DNA from: Parascedosporium putredinis
Taxonomy: Eukaryota > Ascomycota > Sordariomycetes > Microascales > Microascaceae
Assembly: GCA_949357655.1 (NCBI GenBank)
Contig: CASHTG010000016.1
Location: 186,001 to 250,000 of the forward strand
Length of the DNA stretch: 64,000 bases
Direction: 5' to 3'
Positions 47,061-59,495 of this stretch are shown here, in pieces (position 1 is the stretch's first letter; every line of letters begins with the position of its first letter). The position numbers and the translations under genes were made by a program. The notes under the pieces were generated by a model that worked only from the letters and a program-made list of their open reading frames with translations, searched no databases and was not told where the DNA came from.

Positions 47061-47725
47061 AACAAGGACGAAAAACCCCGTACCAAGCCGTGCAAGCCAC
47101 GAAACAGGGAAAACGCAATCTCGTTTGTCAAAAACGGATTCACGGCCGACACGACAGCGACCCACGCGGTGCCGGCAGCGAAGAGGGTGCGCTTGCCGTA
47201 AATGTCGGCGATGCGACCCCACAGGAGGAGAAAGCAGCCAAAGGCCAGCGCGTACGCCGAGACGATCCACTGCAGACGGCTGGAGGGGATGTCGAGATCG
47301 CGGCCTATGACGGGGAGGATGATGACGGTGGCTTGGATGGAAAAGGTCTGCGGTGCGAATGAGGGTCTAGTTAGTTTGAGAGAGAGAAGACGCGAGGGAG
47401 AGAGAGAGAGAGGGGGAGAGGGAGAGAGGGAGAGAACTTGCATTCATGAAGCTGGCGCCGGAAGTGGTGGCCACGATGGCGATACACCTTGCCTTGGAGA
47501 AGGGAGGTTTCAACACTTGTCCGTGCCCTTGTTCTCGCCCGCTTCCGTCGTCATCCTCGTCGTCGCCGTCGGATATCGTGCCTTGGTTATTGTTGCCATC
47601 TTGGCTCCCCTTTGCTGTAGTTCTTGCTTGACCGACGTAGACGAAGACTTGAGATCCGCGGAAAGGGAAACGGACGGGGTGAAGCTTGCCGCTCGGGGTC
47701 TCGACTTCTCTGGGTCCCCCGCCAT
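45630..47725 (-). CDS. MFS multidrug exporter, DHA2/Atr1-type (14 TM)
   Basis: A plasma-membrane drug:proton antiporter of the aminotriazole-resistance type. A hydrophilic N-terminus of about 90 residues precedes the membrane part. The first helices read FSIQATVIILPVIGRDL and SAYALAFGCFLLLWGRIADI, with the MFS motif A region GRIADIYGKR. Near the C-terminus are MALSVLGADSTW and LGAALLNAVGQVGRAIGLAL, typical of Atr1-like proteins. Introns: 47348-47441 (GC..AG donor GCAAGT), 46961-47083 and 46788-46869. Frame breaks near 46775, 46463, 46080, 46045 and 46015 fall in C runs. The neighbours offer no substrate clue and no metabolite cluster is present. Confidence 0.87.
47030..47058 (+). repeat. (GA)n repeat in MFS intron 2
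   Basis: A GA repeat on the plus strand, so CT on the coding strand, within intron 46961-47083. A similar GA-rich tract fills intron 1 at about 47385-47435. Confidence 0.8.
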
Positions 47726-49657
47726 TTCTTGAATGGACGAATCGAAGAGTCGGAGTACAGGGACAAACCTATTCCCCCTTTTCTTTCCCAAATCGTGTTA
47801 GGGGTCTCTTTTCTTTCTACTCTTCTTTTCTCGGGATTCTTTGATACGCTGCTTCACGGGATCAAGACCAGGAACAGGGAGTAGGTAAAATGAGCGTACA
47901 TGGAAGGGGAGGAAGAAGGGTAGATATGAATAAATGATGGAGGGTGTCTCGATGTTAAGAATGGGTGTAAGTTGGCTCAATTTGGTACATACACACACTC
48001 CAAAAGCATAGAGATATATCAAGAGTTCTCAAAGACACAACGATAATGTCCCAAGATCAACAAGGATCCTCTCTTCCCAGCCGGTAAAGGACCGAAAATG
48101 TTAACAAAAAGTCCAGGTGAATGAACGGAGGAGGGGTACGGGAAGCAAATCCAAAGAGAGAAAAAAAAAAAAAAAAAGAAAAGAAAGAAAACCTCCCCCA
48201 CCAAATAAGTCGTGTTAGAAATCAATCAAGATGCGCGTCCAACTTCTTTGCATCGTCGACGAGCTGATTGGGGCAAATGGCGCAAGCTTCCACTGCCGTC
48301 CCTCCTGTCTGCGCTACCGGTTCCTCCCTTGCCCCGGTCGGAATAGCGTCTTCGGGTCTCGTCGTCTCTTGGTTCTTCCCTCACGAGATGGCCGAATGTG
48401 GGGTTCAAATCGGAGAGGGAGGGGGAAACCGTGGAAGGAAGGTCTAGGGTCTGCTTAGCCTTGCAGTTGCAGGGACGAGAAAAAAAGAAAAAAAGAAAGG
48501 AACAAGAAACAAAGGGAAACTACCGCTCCAGCCTATCAAAGACTGACGACCTCGAGTTACAGATGACAGGCTGGCTCCGGCGTCGGCAGGCGGAAGCGGA
48601 AGACGGGGTGTCACAGCACTTTTCAAGACATTGGAGTAGCGTAGTCCAACGAGGGGGATCGTTCTAGACTCGGGGAGGAGAAAAGAAAACGCGATAAGCT
48701 CAAACAAAGAGGGGGTAAAAACTGGCTGCTGTTTGCTAGACTCCACACGATGGTCGTCGCAACAGAGCAAAAGCTCGCGTCTTTCGCGCTCGGAGATGGG
48801 CTCCCCTACCCGCCGCTTGCAAAAGAAATAGTCAAGGGGGCTAATAACAAGTCCAACGAGATCCGGCATAGATAGGTTGCATGCAGAATGCCTCATCGGG
48901 CTTAGTGCCGTCCTGTGTCCTTTGCTCGCAAGCGGAAACCCGCGGCGTACAACCTCGATGCGAATTCCGCGGTGCCGCAGGTTCGAGACACGGGCCAAAC
49001 TGAGGAATCCATGTCTGTGATGGACACAGAAAAAAAAAGAAAAAGGACTAGAGATGAAAAAAGCAAAAGAGTCATGCCCCGAAATGAAACGGGTAGGGAT
49101 GGCACAAGGCCGTTCCGGGGTCAGCGCCAGCCGCCGATCATCGGCGCCGGAACCACAGCTCAGTCATCTCCGAGCCACTTCCCTCGCTCCGGTTAAGCAC
49201 GAGCACCGAGATACACCACCATCAACACAGACATTCGTCGTCATCAAATTGAAAGAAAGTGAGGAGAAAGAAGAAATCCTGACAAATACACATGGCCAGA
49301 CACGCTTGATCGGTAATCGTAATCGAAAAAAAGGCCGGGGAAACGAGATCGAGGGATATGCCATTCCCATAAGGCCTTTTGTGAGTCACGAAACAAGGGC
49401 AAAGGAAATTCGAAGAAAAACATCTCAAAAGAAAAAGGAGGGGAAACAATAGGAGATGGTTGGCGATGCTTGGCCATTCACCATTCCCCTGTCCTGTTGC
49501 TCGTACAAAGACAACATATCCAAGCGCAGGGTCAACACGATGCACCGGGGAATAAGGGAATAACCCCTCCTCCTTTTCCTCATGATAGTATTAAGCGCTT
49601 TCAAGAAGGAGAAAAAAAGAAAGAGAGAATGAAAAACAACTAAAAGTGATCATCCCA
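47726..49657. other. Intergenic region
   Basis: The upstream region of the MFS gene and the 3' flank of the macrodomain-type gene. An A run lies at 48161-48177. A 184-codon open frame (48444-48998, minus) has no recognisable features and does not look like a gene. Confidence 0.55.
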
Positions 49658-50801
49658 TCAAACCATGACCCCGCCCAAAACATCGTCAAAAATCTCATAG
49701 TTGCCCTCCCTCCGCGTATCAAACACAGCGAACCAAACCTCCCTCCACCAACCCCCGCGAACTCGGTCTCCTGCAGCACCTCGAGCCAGCACGTCGCCAC
49801 CTCCTCGGGCGGGTTGTGAAACGCCCCGCACCCCAGAGCCCCCAGCACCAGCAGCGAGTGCCCGCGCGCCCCGCCATGCGCAGGCTCATGCGCATCTTGG
49901 ACTTGGTCAGCTCCTCGTCTCCGTGTCGGCAAAGAGAAGCTGCCGTCTCCGGTTGGTTTGGCCGCCGGCCCCGGCGGCCGGCGGGACGCCCATCTTGGTG
50001 GCCGGCCTGTTGATGGCCGCCACGCTGAGGACGCTAAACACGGGTAGGTCCGCGGGCTGGACGGTGGGGTCGTCGAGCAAGAGGACGTGTCCGTTGGCGT
50101 GGTCTCCGCGAATCACCACCACGTCGGGCGTGTACACCCCGTCAGGTGTCTCCACGGGTAGTAGTGGCGCGGCAAGCTCAGGGAGAGCGAGCTACGGTAG
50201 CAGAGGGCCTCTTCTTGGGCCATGGCGCCTCGGAGCCACCCGCCGCCCGGGTTTCGATGGGACGCCATGTTGAGAACCGCTACGCGGTCGGCCATGGCCC
50301 TCCCGTTGCCGGCCGGGTTCCCTTGATACTGGTTCATGAGCTCGATGGCCACGTTCCACGAATCCCCGTCGGAGATGTGAATCTTGGCCCCGCTGGTACC
50401 TCCGTGATACTTGGGGCAGTCGGCGGCCCGGAGGGTGGAAAGGTGTCTAGGTGGAGCTTCTCCGAGCGAGACGCGCGGATGGACGGCAGTTGCCTCAGAA
50501 TGTCGGGGAGGAGAGCGCGCGTCTCGGCCGCCGTCCGCGCGAGGGTCTGGCGGTTGGCGCTGAGTGGTCGTCCGTTCTCCTCACGCCAGCTAAAATAAGG
50601 CTCTCTGGTCCGCCTGGAGTTGGACTGCCCGGAGCTAGATGCCTGCTCGGTGCTGGTCGTGTCGTCGTTCATCCTGCCGTGGTTGGATCGTCGCGCCTGT
50701 CGATGCCGTTGCTGAGATGTTGATGATTCTCTTGACTGGGAGGTGGATCCAGATGAAGTATATCTGTCAAAGTACGATAATATGGAGCGCTGTCCTGACA
50801 T
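49658..50801 (-). CDS. Poly(ADP-ribose) glycohydrolase-like protein (TIGR02452/DUF2263 family)
   Basis: A probable ADP-ribosyl hydrolase with a macrodomain fold. The start ATG at 50801 gives MSGQRSILSYFDRY and a Ser/Gln-rich N-terminus. The core reads WNVAIELMNQYQGNPAGNG, then VAVLNMASHRNPGGGWLRGA followed by MAQEEALCYRSSL: this is the GGG-x(6-8)-QEE signature of bacterial-type PARG (about 50208-50252). Downstream come VYTPDVVVIRGDHA, FSVLSVAAINRPA, GHSLLVLGALGCGAFHNPP and the end YEIFDDVLGGVMV (stop 49658). Several frame switches (near 50445, 50165, 49930 and 49740) lie near homopolymers or may include a short intron. The family call is good; the cellular substrate (PAR or mono-ADP-ribose) is not known. 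Confidence 0.85.
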
Positions 50802-52119
50802 CGTGAAGAAGAAGAAGGGGAGGAGGGTAGTAGAATGTAATGTTTTATACGCGGGGTGAGTGACGGTCCTCCTTTGCGGACATGCAAGGGACCGGGGCGG
50901 GGCGCGGGCGGCGTGCGGCGTGCGGCGTGCGGAGTCACTGCGCTTCGAGGGTGTAGTAGCCGTTTGCGGCGTTGATCTGACGGGGCGATGTGCAATTCTC
51001 GACCCCTGGAATCTCGTAGCGTCCACCCTTGCTCTTTCGCATTCCACTTTCGACAAAGGCCGATGATGACTCGAGTCGGGGTATGTAGGCGGGGAGCGCG
51101 CGGGGCGGGGTTGAAAAGGCCACTTCCGGAATGACTATTCTCCTCACGATGGCAGGCTGTGGGCGAGTGAAGTGGGATGGATGCCAAAGCTAGCGATGAA
51201 CTTGTACAACGAATCAAAAGATGATAGGGCTGGGCAACGATTGGGGGAGGAAGTGAGGAGGGGGAAGAGGAGGAGAAGAGCAACAAAAAAGAAAGAAAAA
51301 CCCAGGGTGGAAAGAGGTGTTGAGGCGAAATGAGAATCAAAAGACGCAGGGCTGTGGGATTCAAAGTGAACAAGTTCGTCCAAGGGGAGAGAGAGCCTGG
51401 GCTGCCACCAGCATTTTAGTTGGGGTCGCGAGAAGCAGGCAGCAACACGGCACTCAGCCCCAGCAAAATGAAGCACAGAAGCCACGACTGGCTCCTCGCC
51501 CTATCCACCCCATCCCATCGAGATTTTTTGGTCGAATATTATGAGCGAGAGAGCCCGCATCCCGTCACTGGATTGTTCTCACTGGAGAGAAAAAAGGGAA
51601 AATAAATCGAGGCGGTGGGTTTGGTGAGTGGACCTTGCCGCCGCGTGATTCATCCGGAGCCATCACCACAGACGCATTCCAGTTGTTAACGGCCCCGGAA
51701 ATTCTCACTTCAAGAGATTTTCTTTTCTTAGGGAGAGAAAGAGAGAGAGAGAGAACGAGGAGATACGATGCAGGAATATGAACAGATACCACTCCTAAAA
51801 AGTACAAAAATTGTTGGAATGGAAGATAAAATTCCAACCTGTCCAAAACGGTACGACCATTCTATTCTCGGCTCACTTTTTTCATACGCGACGGGTATCA
51901 TGGGGGCGCGTTTATTCCAACTCGTTTCCTCCGTCGAGGTTTCTTCATCTACACTTGGACGAAACCGCGCTCTCATCTAATTTCTATTCATGTGGAGATA
52001 GTAAGGCAAAGGTCTCCCCATTCCTCGGTTCCCGGTGATAATACAAAACCCTCTCCTACCAATATCATACAAGCTATTTTCCCATATACACACCCCGGAG
52101 CCAACCCTCAGGCCCGGGT
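50802..52119. other. Intergenic region
   Basis: The upstream region of the PARG-like gene and the 3' flank of BCS1. A threefold GCGTGCGGC repeat lies near 50908-50932 and a GA repeat near 51733-51754. No gene is supported. Confidence 0.55.
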
Positions 52120-53664
52120 CTAGATTTGCGTATGGCCCTCCTCGGCCGTAAAGTACTCCTCCGCCATCTCGATAGCCCCCATCATGTTCTCCTTGTTCAT
52201 CAAGAACAAGCCCTGAATCGCAGCGGGGCTCGTGCACCTCCTGCGCTCACCCCCGCCGCACCCCCGCCGCTACCCCGGCGCCACTCTCCTGCAGCTTGGT
52301 GCTATTGCTCTCCCGCAGCAGACCTAGCCCACCGAGCTTGCCGAGGAAGAGCTCGCGGCCCTTGCCGTCCGCGTCCACGTCGCCGTAGAAGCGATCCCAC
52401 ATCTGCGTAGCCTGGTACGTCGTCACCTCGCCGATGCGCTCCACGACGTCCACCCGGCCGGGCCGCTTGAGCGCGGGGTCCAGCCTGTCAATGTGGTTCG
52501 TAGTGAGAAACGCGAGGCGCTCCTCGCCCGCCGCCACGCCGTCGAGCGCGTTGAGCAGCCCCGAAAACGTGACGGTCGCGCCGCTGTAGCCGTCGGCGTC
52601 GCGCTGCCGCCGGTTGACAAACGCCGCGTCGGCGTCCTCGAGGAGCAGGATGCTGCGCTTCGGGAGCTTGGTGAGGAGGTACGCGAGCTTGTCGTCCGTC
52701 ATGCCCATCTCGCTGAGGTTGATCATGGCCACGCTGTAGTTGAGCTCGCCCGCCAGCGCCTGGATAAAGGAGCTTTTACCCGTGCCTGGCGGGCCGTAGA
52801 GGAGGTAGCCCCGTCGGTAGGGGATCCCGCGGTCCACGTACCACTGTTGCCGATCCAGGAAATCCTGCACGTCCCCGACGATGCGCTCCTTGACGCCCTC
52901 GTCCAGCACCACCGAGCCCAGCGGCCGCTTCTTCCTCGGATCGCCCAGCGGCGCCACTCGAGGCCCCGCGCCGAGTACACGACCGTCTTGCCCTCGTGCG
53001 CCCGCTCAGCGAGCCCCCTCGCCTCCTGCAGCACCTCGTCAAAAATGTGCCGGTGCGCCCACAGCGTCGTCAGCTGCACAATCTCGTGCGGCTCGCCCGT
53101 GTTCATGTTGGCCGTGTTGTGCTTCTCCCGGTTCACCCCGATATACGCCCACCGGTACCGCACAATGTGTCGGCCGTAGCCCGGCTGCACGAAGAAGCTC
53201 GGCCGCCCGCCCGCGGCACCGGCGGCGCTCGACGACGACGATGATGACCGGGCGGCGGTCGTCGTGACCGAGAAGTTGTTGATGCGCGTCAGCCGCGACG
53301 CGATGAACCCCGGCTGCGGGCCCAGCTGAGAGAGCCAGGCGAGGATCCACGGGTACGCCGGGTCCTGCCGACTGATTTCGAGGTTGACGAGCAGGCGGCG
53401 GCGAGCAGCCCCGGCGGCGACGAGGGCGCCCTTGCGGGCTGTGGCGGCGACGGCGCCGAGACCTGCGAGGCCGATTCCGCCGGCGAAGAGGGGGTTTTCG
53501 AAGAGGGTATTGAGGTTGAAGATGGAGGAGGATGAGGAGGGGTCCGAGGAGGACACGGAAGTTGTGGAGGGTGCATCGGTGGGAGTAACGGCTGCGTCGT
53601 TTGGTCGTCTCGCGCTCGTACTGGTGCTCGCGACTGAGCCCTCGGGCGGAGGTATTGTCGCCAT
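52120..53664 (-). CDS. BCS1: BCS1-type mitochondrial AAA ATPase
   Basis: BCS1 translocates the Rieske iron-sulfur protein across the inner mitochondrial membrane for complex III assembly. After a Ser/Thr-rich start comes a Gly/Ala-rich hydrophobic segment (FAGGIGLAGLGAVAATA, about residues 60-76), then the BCS1-specific region (WILAWLSQLGPQPGFIASRL). The AAA core follows: Walker A YGPPGTGKSS, Walker B ILLLEDADAAF, sensor and arginine-finger region LAFLTTNHIDRLDPALKRPG. No intron is needed. A frame break near 52958 is repaired by one C; the switch near 52245 in G5 runs needs two bases, after which the end reads IQGLFLMNKENMMGAIEMAE with a stop at 52120. Filamentous fungi often have several BCS1 paralogues, so this may be a paralogue rather than the canonical copy. 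Confidence 0.85.
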
Positions 53665-55974
53665 GCTTGTCGTTTCGAGGCTCGAGAGAAGAACTCGGTG
53701 TGGATCTTTGTCGAGAGTGCTCTCAATTGAGGGGAGCTACCATCAGCTAGTCACCGAAGCTTACGGGCTCGCCATTGGGAAAAAAAAGCTCGGGTGAGAT
53801 CCGCAGCTCGTGTGTTGGGTGCGTAGGTCTAGTTTGCACTGTACGCTTCTTTCTTTGGTGAGCCAAGTTGGTTGTGGAAGCTCACTTCCCGATCCGGACT
53901 GTGGGGTTCTTGGAGATGGGGTCAAAAGAGGGAGAGCAAGAGAGATGCAGAACAATCATCGACGCCATAGATTTTTGTCACTTTCTCTTTTTCTTCTTCT
54001 TCCATATTTCTATTTCGTCCTTTCACAAAAAACATAATGCCTCAATTGACCAATCAGCTGCCGAGTTCATCCTGTGCAATGACACATCGTCGAGGTGGGC
54101 TGTCAAGGCATCACAGTCATGGAGCCTTCCATGAACAAAGAGCCTCGTAAACGGGTCGGCAAGCGATTCAATATCCTCGCCTGGAGCTGATCCCTGAGCT
54201 GCAGCTAAAAGAGGGGAACCTGGCCTGCGCGCGCGCGCAGACGCCAGCATGCAATCCAATTGATGGTTGCCTGGAGGCGTACCAGTCCCTCTTTGCACAT
54301 CCAAGACAAGCGACAGACACTTTGCCGGAATTGGGTTTTCGGAGGAGCAAGTGAGAGTTCCTTGGGCGACGTTTCGTGGGGAACTCGGAAGTGGAAAAAA
54401 GGATGTGGCACGACATTCGCAATAAGGCTAGCCCCAGGTTGGGTGGGGGACGCTTCCCCTGCCCTGGAACAGAAGCGCCTTTTTCGCCCTTCTCTTTTTC
54501 GACTCCTCAGGAAGAAACAGAAAAAAGGAGTGCAAGCTAAGAACGAAAAAGAAACACAGGTCATGGAGGCTGCCACTTTAGTGGTGTTTGTTGGACAAAG
54601 AATCCAGGGTTCCCTTGACCCTCTTCTACACTATTCAGTAGGTTGTTGGCGCGACAGGGGCCGCGCGCGCGCGCCAGCCCAGAGAAGCAGCGCGGTTGGG
54701 TGGGACCCGCCCTAAAATACCATGAGCTGGGTTGATCTCCAGGACTTTCTGGGTGGTGACATGGTGGTATTCGCATCTTGAACTCCTCTACCTCGGTAGC
54801 CCCTTGCTTGGAACGGGCCAATGGTGGTGGTGGTGGTGGCGCAGGCGCCTTTAGACAATCACGGACCGCGAAGCTCCTGAGTCGGGCCCGGGCTCTTGAG
54901 ACTTGCGGCCCCGCCAAAAATGCAGCTAGTGATGAGTCCTAGAAAATACGGGTTCCGGGAGAGAGTGTACCCTTCCGGATGAGCCAATGCGAATACCAAG
55001 GGGGTCAAAATCCCCTCATGGGGCGAGAGGCAGCTTGGAAAATACGGGAAGAAGAGGAAGAGGAAAAGGCAATTACGACACCTTTCTCATCAATCTTTCG
55101 GTTTCGGGAATCTCGCCAACTCAGATGTGAGGGTCTTGCCTGTAAGTTGGCTTTCTCCTCTCCGAATCGGGTCAGCGTCGCTGTGCGTCTAGGCTGCCTC
55201 TTAAACAAGTCGTGAACAGCCCTGATGCCGGTACATCAGGCTTCCACATTCCGGCACCCGCTTATCCCCCGCATGCATCAGCCGTAGGCAATCACTTTTT
55301 CCCCAATCGCAAGTGCTGAGAGTCGGTTACACATCTTCCTCGAAGAACGCCTTGCCTTTTGTTTCCTGATGCCCTGTTCTCTTCTGCAGAGGCCCTCCCC
55401 CTCCCCCTTCCCCCAATCAGCACCCCGGTTCAATAAAGCGCCAAAGTCCTACGGGGCCTGGTGTCTGAGCAAGAGCGGAGGAAGCTTTACCGTGTGTCCG
55501 TCACCCATGGGGCCAGCGCCAGGGGATATCAAGGTATAGGTGGGGAGCTAGGGGAAGCTCCCCTGCTCAGACCGAGCATGCAGAGGAAAGATGCACGTCG
55601 AGCAGCTGCGGGACCCTTCGATTGAGCTTCCTTCCTGTGTATATATTTCTGAAGCTCCTTCACGGTTGGATTGATGCCTTTCTTTTTTCCCCCTTTCTCC
55701 TCACATCCTTTCTGCCCTCACCTCAAGAACAACTAACTGCGAGTGGGTGGTCTTGGGAGCTGAGCTTTGTCCTCCATCTTGACAAGTGTATCACTTCATC
55801 ACCTGGCACTCTTCATCTTTTGCTCTTCCTGCCATAAACCTAGTCACCCACCCTCTATCATTCTTTCTTTCTCTCTCCCTTCTACCGTTCGCAGGGGTTG
55901 ACCTATTCGTTCCTGTTTGGCGTAACTGCCCCGCTTAGCCTATCCGTCCCACCTGTTCCCATCTTAAATTCGCC
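53665..55974. other. Divergent promoter region between two AAA ATPase genes
   Basis: This 2.3-kb stretch holds both promoters. Alternating GC tracts lie at 54227-54238 and 54662-54674 and a TGG repeat near 54821-54840. The last 300 bp before 55975 are CT-rich, as expected for a fungal leader. No gene is supported. Confidence 0.6.
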
Positions 55975-58401
55975 ATGGGTTTCGTCAGCAAAAGGGCGGA
56001 CGACATGTCTGAATGGGCGTGGAAGATGCGCTGCAAGATGATGCCCACTCCGGAGCCGATTGGGCGTAGCATTGAGGAGATTGACGCATCTTCTGACGAT
56101 GACCCCAAAACCAAGCCCCAAGAACCCGAGACGGGTGTCCATGCAAAAGTCAAGTACTACTACGAGGGCAAGGATTCCAATCCGGGTGCCGAGCTCTACA
56201 ACTGGGCCGACTACCCTCCGAAGCAGATGAGCCCCGCCGCGGTCAAGAACTTTGACATGTTCGCCATTACCGTGTTCAAGATCAAGGACCGCGACAAGGT
56301 TGCCCTCGGCAACCGATTCCCTCTCAAGACGCACAAGATCTCCGTCTTCAACCGCCAGTTGATTGCTACTCTCGCCCCCATTGTCAAGGAAGAGGGCTGC
56401 CATCTCGATCTAAACGCCCATGCCGAGTTCAAAGCCCCTTTGTACCGCTGTGGTTCGGCCTGCCCGCCATCATGGACCGATATAGGGCGGCTCCCCACAA
56501 CGACCCCGTGAAGCCCCACCTGGAGCTCCTCATCAAGGTTCTCGACGATGCCTTCTCCGACATGCGACCCAAGCTGGCCAGCCTCAAGGAGGCGCGTCTT
56601 ATCAATTACCGGCTAGCCTGGGCTTACTTCCCCACCGGCTGCATCATCCACACCCACACCAAGAACGCCGAGATCCTGGCCAAGGTCGACGGTCCCGCCT
56701 CGTATACGGCCGAGGGCATGAACCTTGACGCAAAGGTGCTCGAATTCAATGGAGATAGCTTCGGCTGGAGGAAGTGCCCGCTTCAGATCAGGCCCTTCAC
56801 CGGCAATAAGCCCATCATCGACCTCCCCATTACCCCTCGAGTTTCACGAAGACCCGCTCGCCGTGAAGAAGCGCTTAATCAAGCGTGGTCACAAGATGCT
56901 CGATCTCCAGGGCCTCTGCTACCGCAGTTACAACGGCCTCGCCGTCCACATCAACAACGGCGAGGTGGAAACCCACAACGTCGAGAGCAGGATCTTGGTC
57001 GACGTCGTCGGCTACAAGAAATTCCACGACCCCCAGGGCAAGCGAGAGATTAACGATCCCGACGTGGTCAAGAACGCCGTCACCTCGGGCGCGAGCGAGG
57101 GCCTCGACGGGGAGAAGAAGCACTCGAGGTGGCTGTCCGAAGAGGATCAGGCCCGGAACAAAAAGGAGATGCTGGCCAACGAGGAGCAGCTCATGTTTAT
57201 GGGCCCTTGGATTGAGGGCTACGCGCTCAAGAACAAGATGTGGGGTAAGGAATGCACACGGCAAACCCCGTAAAAGGAAATGGAAGCAGTCTGAGACTAA
57301 CACGAATTCTTTTTCATCGCGCAGTCAAATTCTACGTGGAAGACATCGAGCCTATCACCTGGCACGAAACAGCCTACGACCATCTTGTCTATAATGAGGA
57401 GCAGAAGGATCTTGTCTTGTCTTTTGTTGAACACCACGGCCAGAAGCAGGCGAGCGCTTTTGACGATGTCATTGTTGGAAAAGGTAAGTTTCTTCCGAGA
57501 GCTCTCGGCCTATTCGTGCCCCATTTGTCCTGGACAGTTCAAATTCTAAAGTCACTGGCAAACATTTGGCTAACCGCGTCCCCTTTTCTCCCCTCGTATA
57601 GGTCAAGGTCTGATTCTCCTGCTCTCTGGTCCGCCAGGAACCGGTAAGACTCTAACAGCCGAAGCTGGTACGTACCGACTTGACAAAAATCCTCCCCTTT
57701 TTCCATGTCAGAGAAATCCTCTTGCTAACTAGCATTCACCAGTCGCCGACAAGACTCGCCGGCCCCTCCTCTACCTCCAGGCCGAGGATCTAGGCATCAA
57801 CGCCGCCAGCCTGGGCGCCAACCTAAAGCGCCTCCTCTCCATGGCGACGGACTGGAAAGCCGTGGTGCTACTGGACGAGGCCGACGTATTCATGGCTACC
57901 CGTGAACCCGTTGACATTGCGCGCAACGAGCTCGTCTCCATCTTCCTCCGCGAACTCGAGTACTTCCGCGGCATCGTCTTCCTCACGACGAACCTGTATC
58001 ACACCATTGACCCGGCCTTCCGCTCCCGTGTAAGCCTTCACCTGCTCTTCAAGTCCCTGTCCGCCGAAGCTCGGGCGTCGATTTGGAGAAAGTTCTTGGA
58101 GAGGGTTCCAGACCTCCGCATCGGCGGTGCGGCTACGTTGGTGGAGACGGCCCAGGGGAAGAAGTGGTCTTCCGACGACGAGGAGACCCTCGCAGACAAG
58201 GGCCTCTCGGACGACGACATTGCGGATCTGGGCGGGTGGAATCTGAACGGTCGCGAGATCAAGAACGCAGTCAAGATGGTGCAGTCTTGGTGCGATTATA
58301 AGGGTTACGCCATCACGCGCTCCAAATTGGAGAACGGCATCAAGGTGACGACCCCGCACGCCACCAAGGACAGCGAGGTCGACACCAGCCTCTACGACTA
58401 G
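55975..58401 (+). CDS. AAA-family ATPase with N-terminal DUF7025-like region
   Basis: An ATP-driven remodelling protein of a family common in filamentous ascomycetes; the client is unknown. An N-terminal hydrophilic part leads into a beta-rich region (LAWAYFPTGCIIHTHT; YRSYNGLAVHINNGEVE). The single AAA module shows Walker A LSGPPGTGKTLTAEA, Walker B AVVLLDEADVFM, sensor 1 VFLTTNLYHTIDPAFRSR and a C-terminal helical lid (LNGREIKNAVKMVQSW). Introns 57245-57324, 57484-57601 and 57668-57742 join exactly, one within the Walker A exon boundary. Two frame breaks (near 56450, one C; near 56845, two C) restore a protein of about 718 residues. It is divergent from the BCS1 gene; a functional link is not shown. 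Confidence 0.87.
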
Positions 58402-58791
58402 GGAAGGAGATGGGGGAATAAAAGGAAGTGAAAAAGGAAAAAGAAAATTCAAAAGAAAAAGGATGGGAGGATGTGTGAGAGGGAGAAGAGGATGCGAGGG
58501 GCGTACTGTTTCTAGGGAAATCAAGAAAGAAACAAACTCCGATGGGGAAGGCTAGCTGAATAAGGGGTATGGCGTATTGATACCAGAGCAGAGAAACTCG
58601 AGCTCTCCTTGCTTTCTCGGGACAAAGTTTGGTCCATTTTATATCCAAGTCCGGGGTCGTGGCAGGATCCGGCTACGTTCCTTTCAGCTTTTTTCGTTTT
58701 TTTTTTTTTTAATAGATTTTGTTGAAGAACCTCGGTTACGGGATAAACAGATGTGCACACGGTTTGCAAGACCCCCAAAGTTATCAAAAGA

Positions 58792-58834
<43 letters not shown>

Positions 58835-59495
58835 AAAGGCGGATTGAAACGAAAGCGTTGTATGTATTATGGCCCTACATGCGCGTAAAGCAGCCCTAAA
58901 CCCGTTTCTCTTCTCCAAACGCCACCTTTGCCCCCGGGGCAGGGCAAAGCAAAAGCAAAAGAAGACTGAAAGAAAAGAGACCAAAGACTCGGAAACCAAA
59001 GAAAGGAGAGGAAGAGAAAAGGGAGTACGGAGGGGCAAGGAACAAGAAAAAGGACAAGGGGAGGAGGAAGCACTTGGATCTCGCGCAGCCTACAGGATGA
59101 AAGACCTCTGGAAACGTTCCCGCCTCTTCCACCCAAGATGATGTGTGGGCGTGAGATTTAGCCTTGCTCAGCGAGGTTGGTCCCCGAAGAAGGGATATAC
59201 CAAGCCCCAATGTAAAGGAAAAAGAAAAAGAGAACAGTATTGCAACAGAGGATGGAAAGCAAAGAGCCAAGGGTACATGGAGTAATAGCAGTAGTCTTAC
59301 ATGACGAGCGAGGATCGGGGAGACTAGAAATAGGAGCCCCCAGAAAAACCAAGGGCACCCAATCCCGGTAAAGGGAACCGTGAAAAAGAAGAAATTCCCC
59401 TAGAGTAATCCCACCCAAAATATTTCGGTACACACACACACGCGCGCTCCTTGGGGAGAGAAGTGAGAGGGAGAACTAGTTTGTCCCGTGCTCCT
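58402..59495. other. 3' flanks of convergent AAA ATPase and SFH1 genes
   Basis: Contains a (GA)n repeat at 58795-58831, a T run near 58698-58711 and A/G-rich sequence to 59060. Short open frames only; no gene is supported. Confidence 0.6.
58795..58831 (+). repeat. (GA)n microsatellite
   Basis: About 18 GA units downstream of the AAA ATPase gene. Confidence 0.9.
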
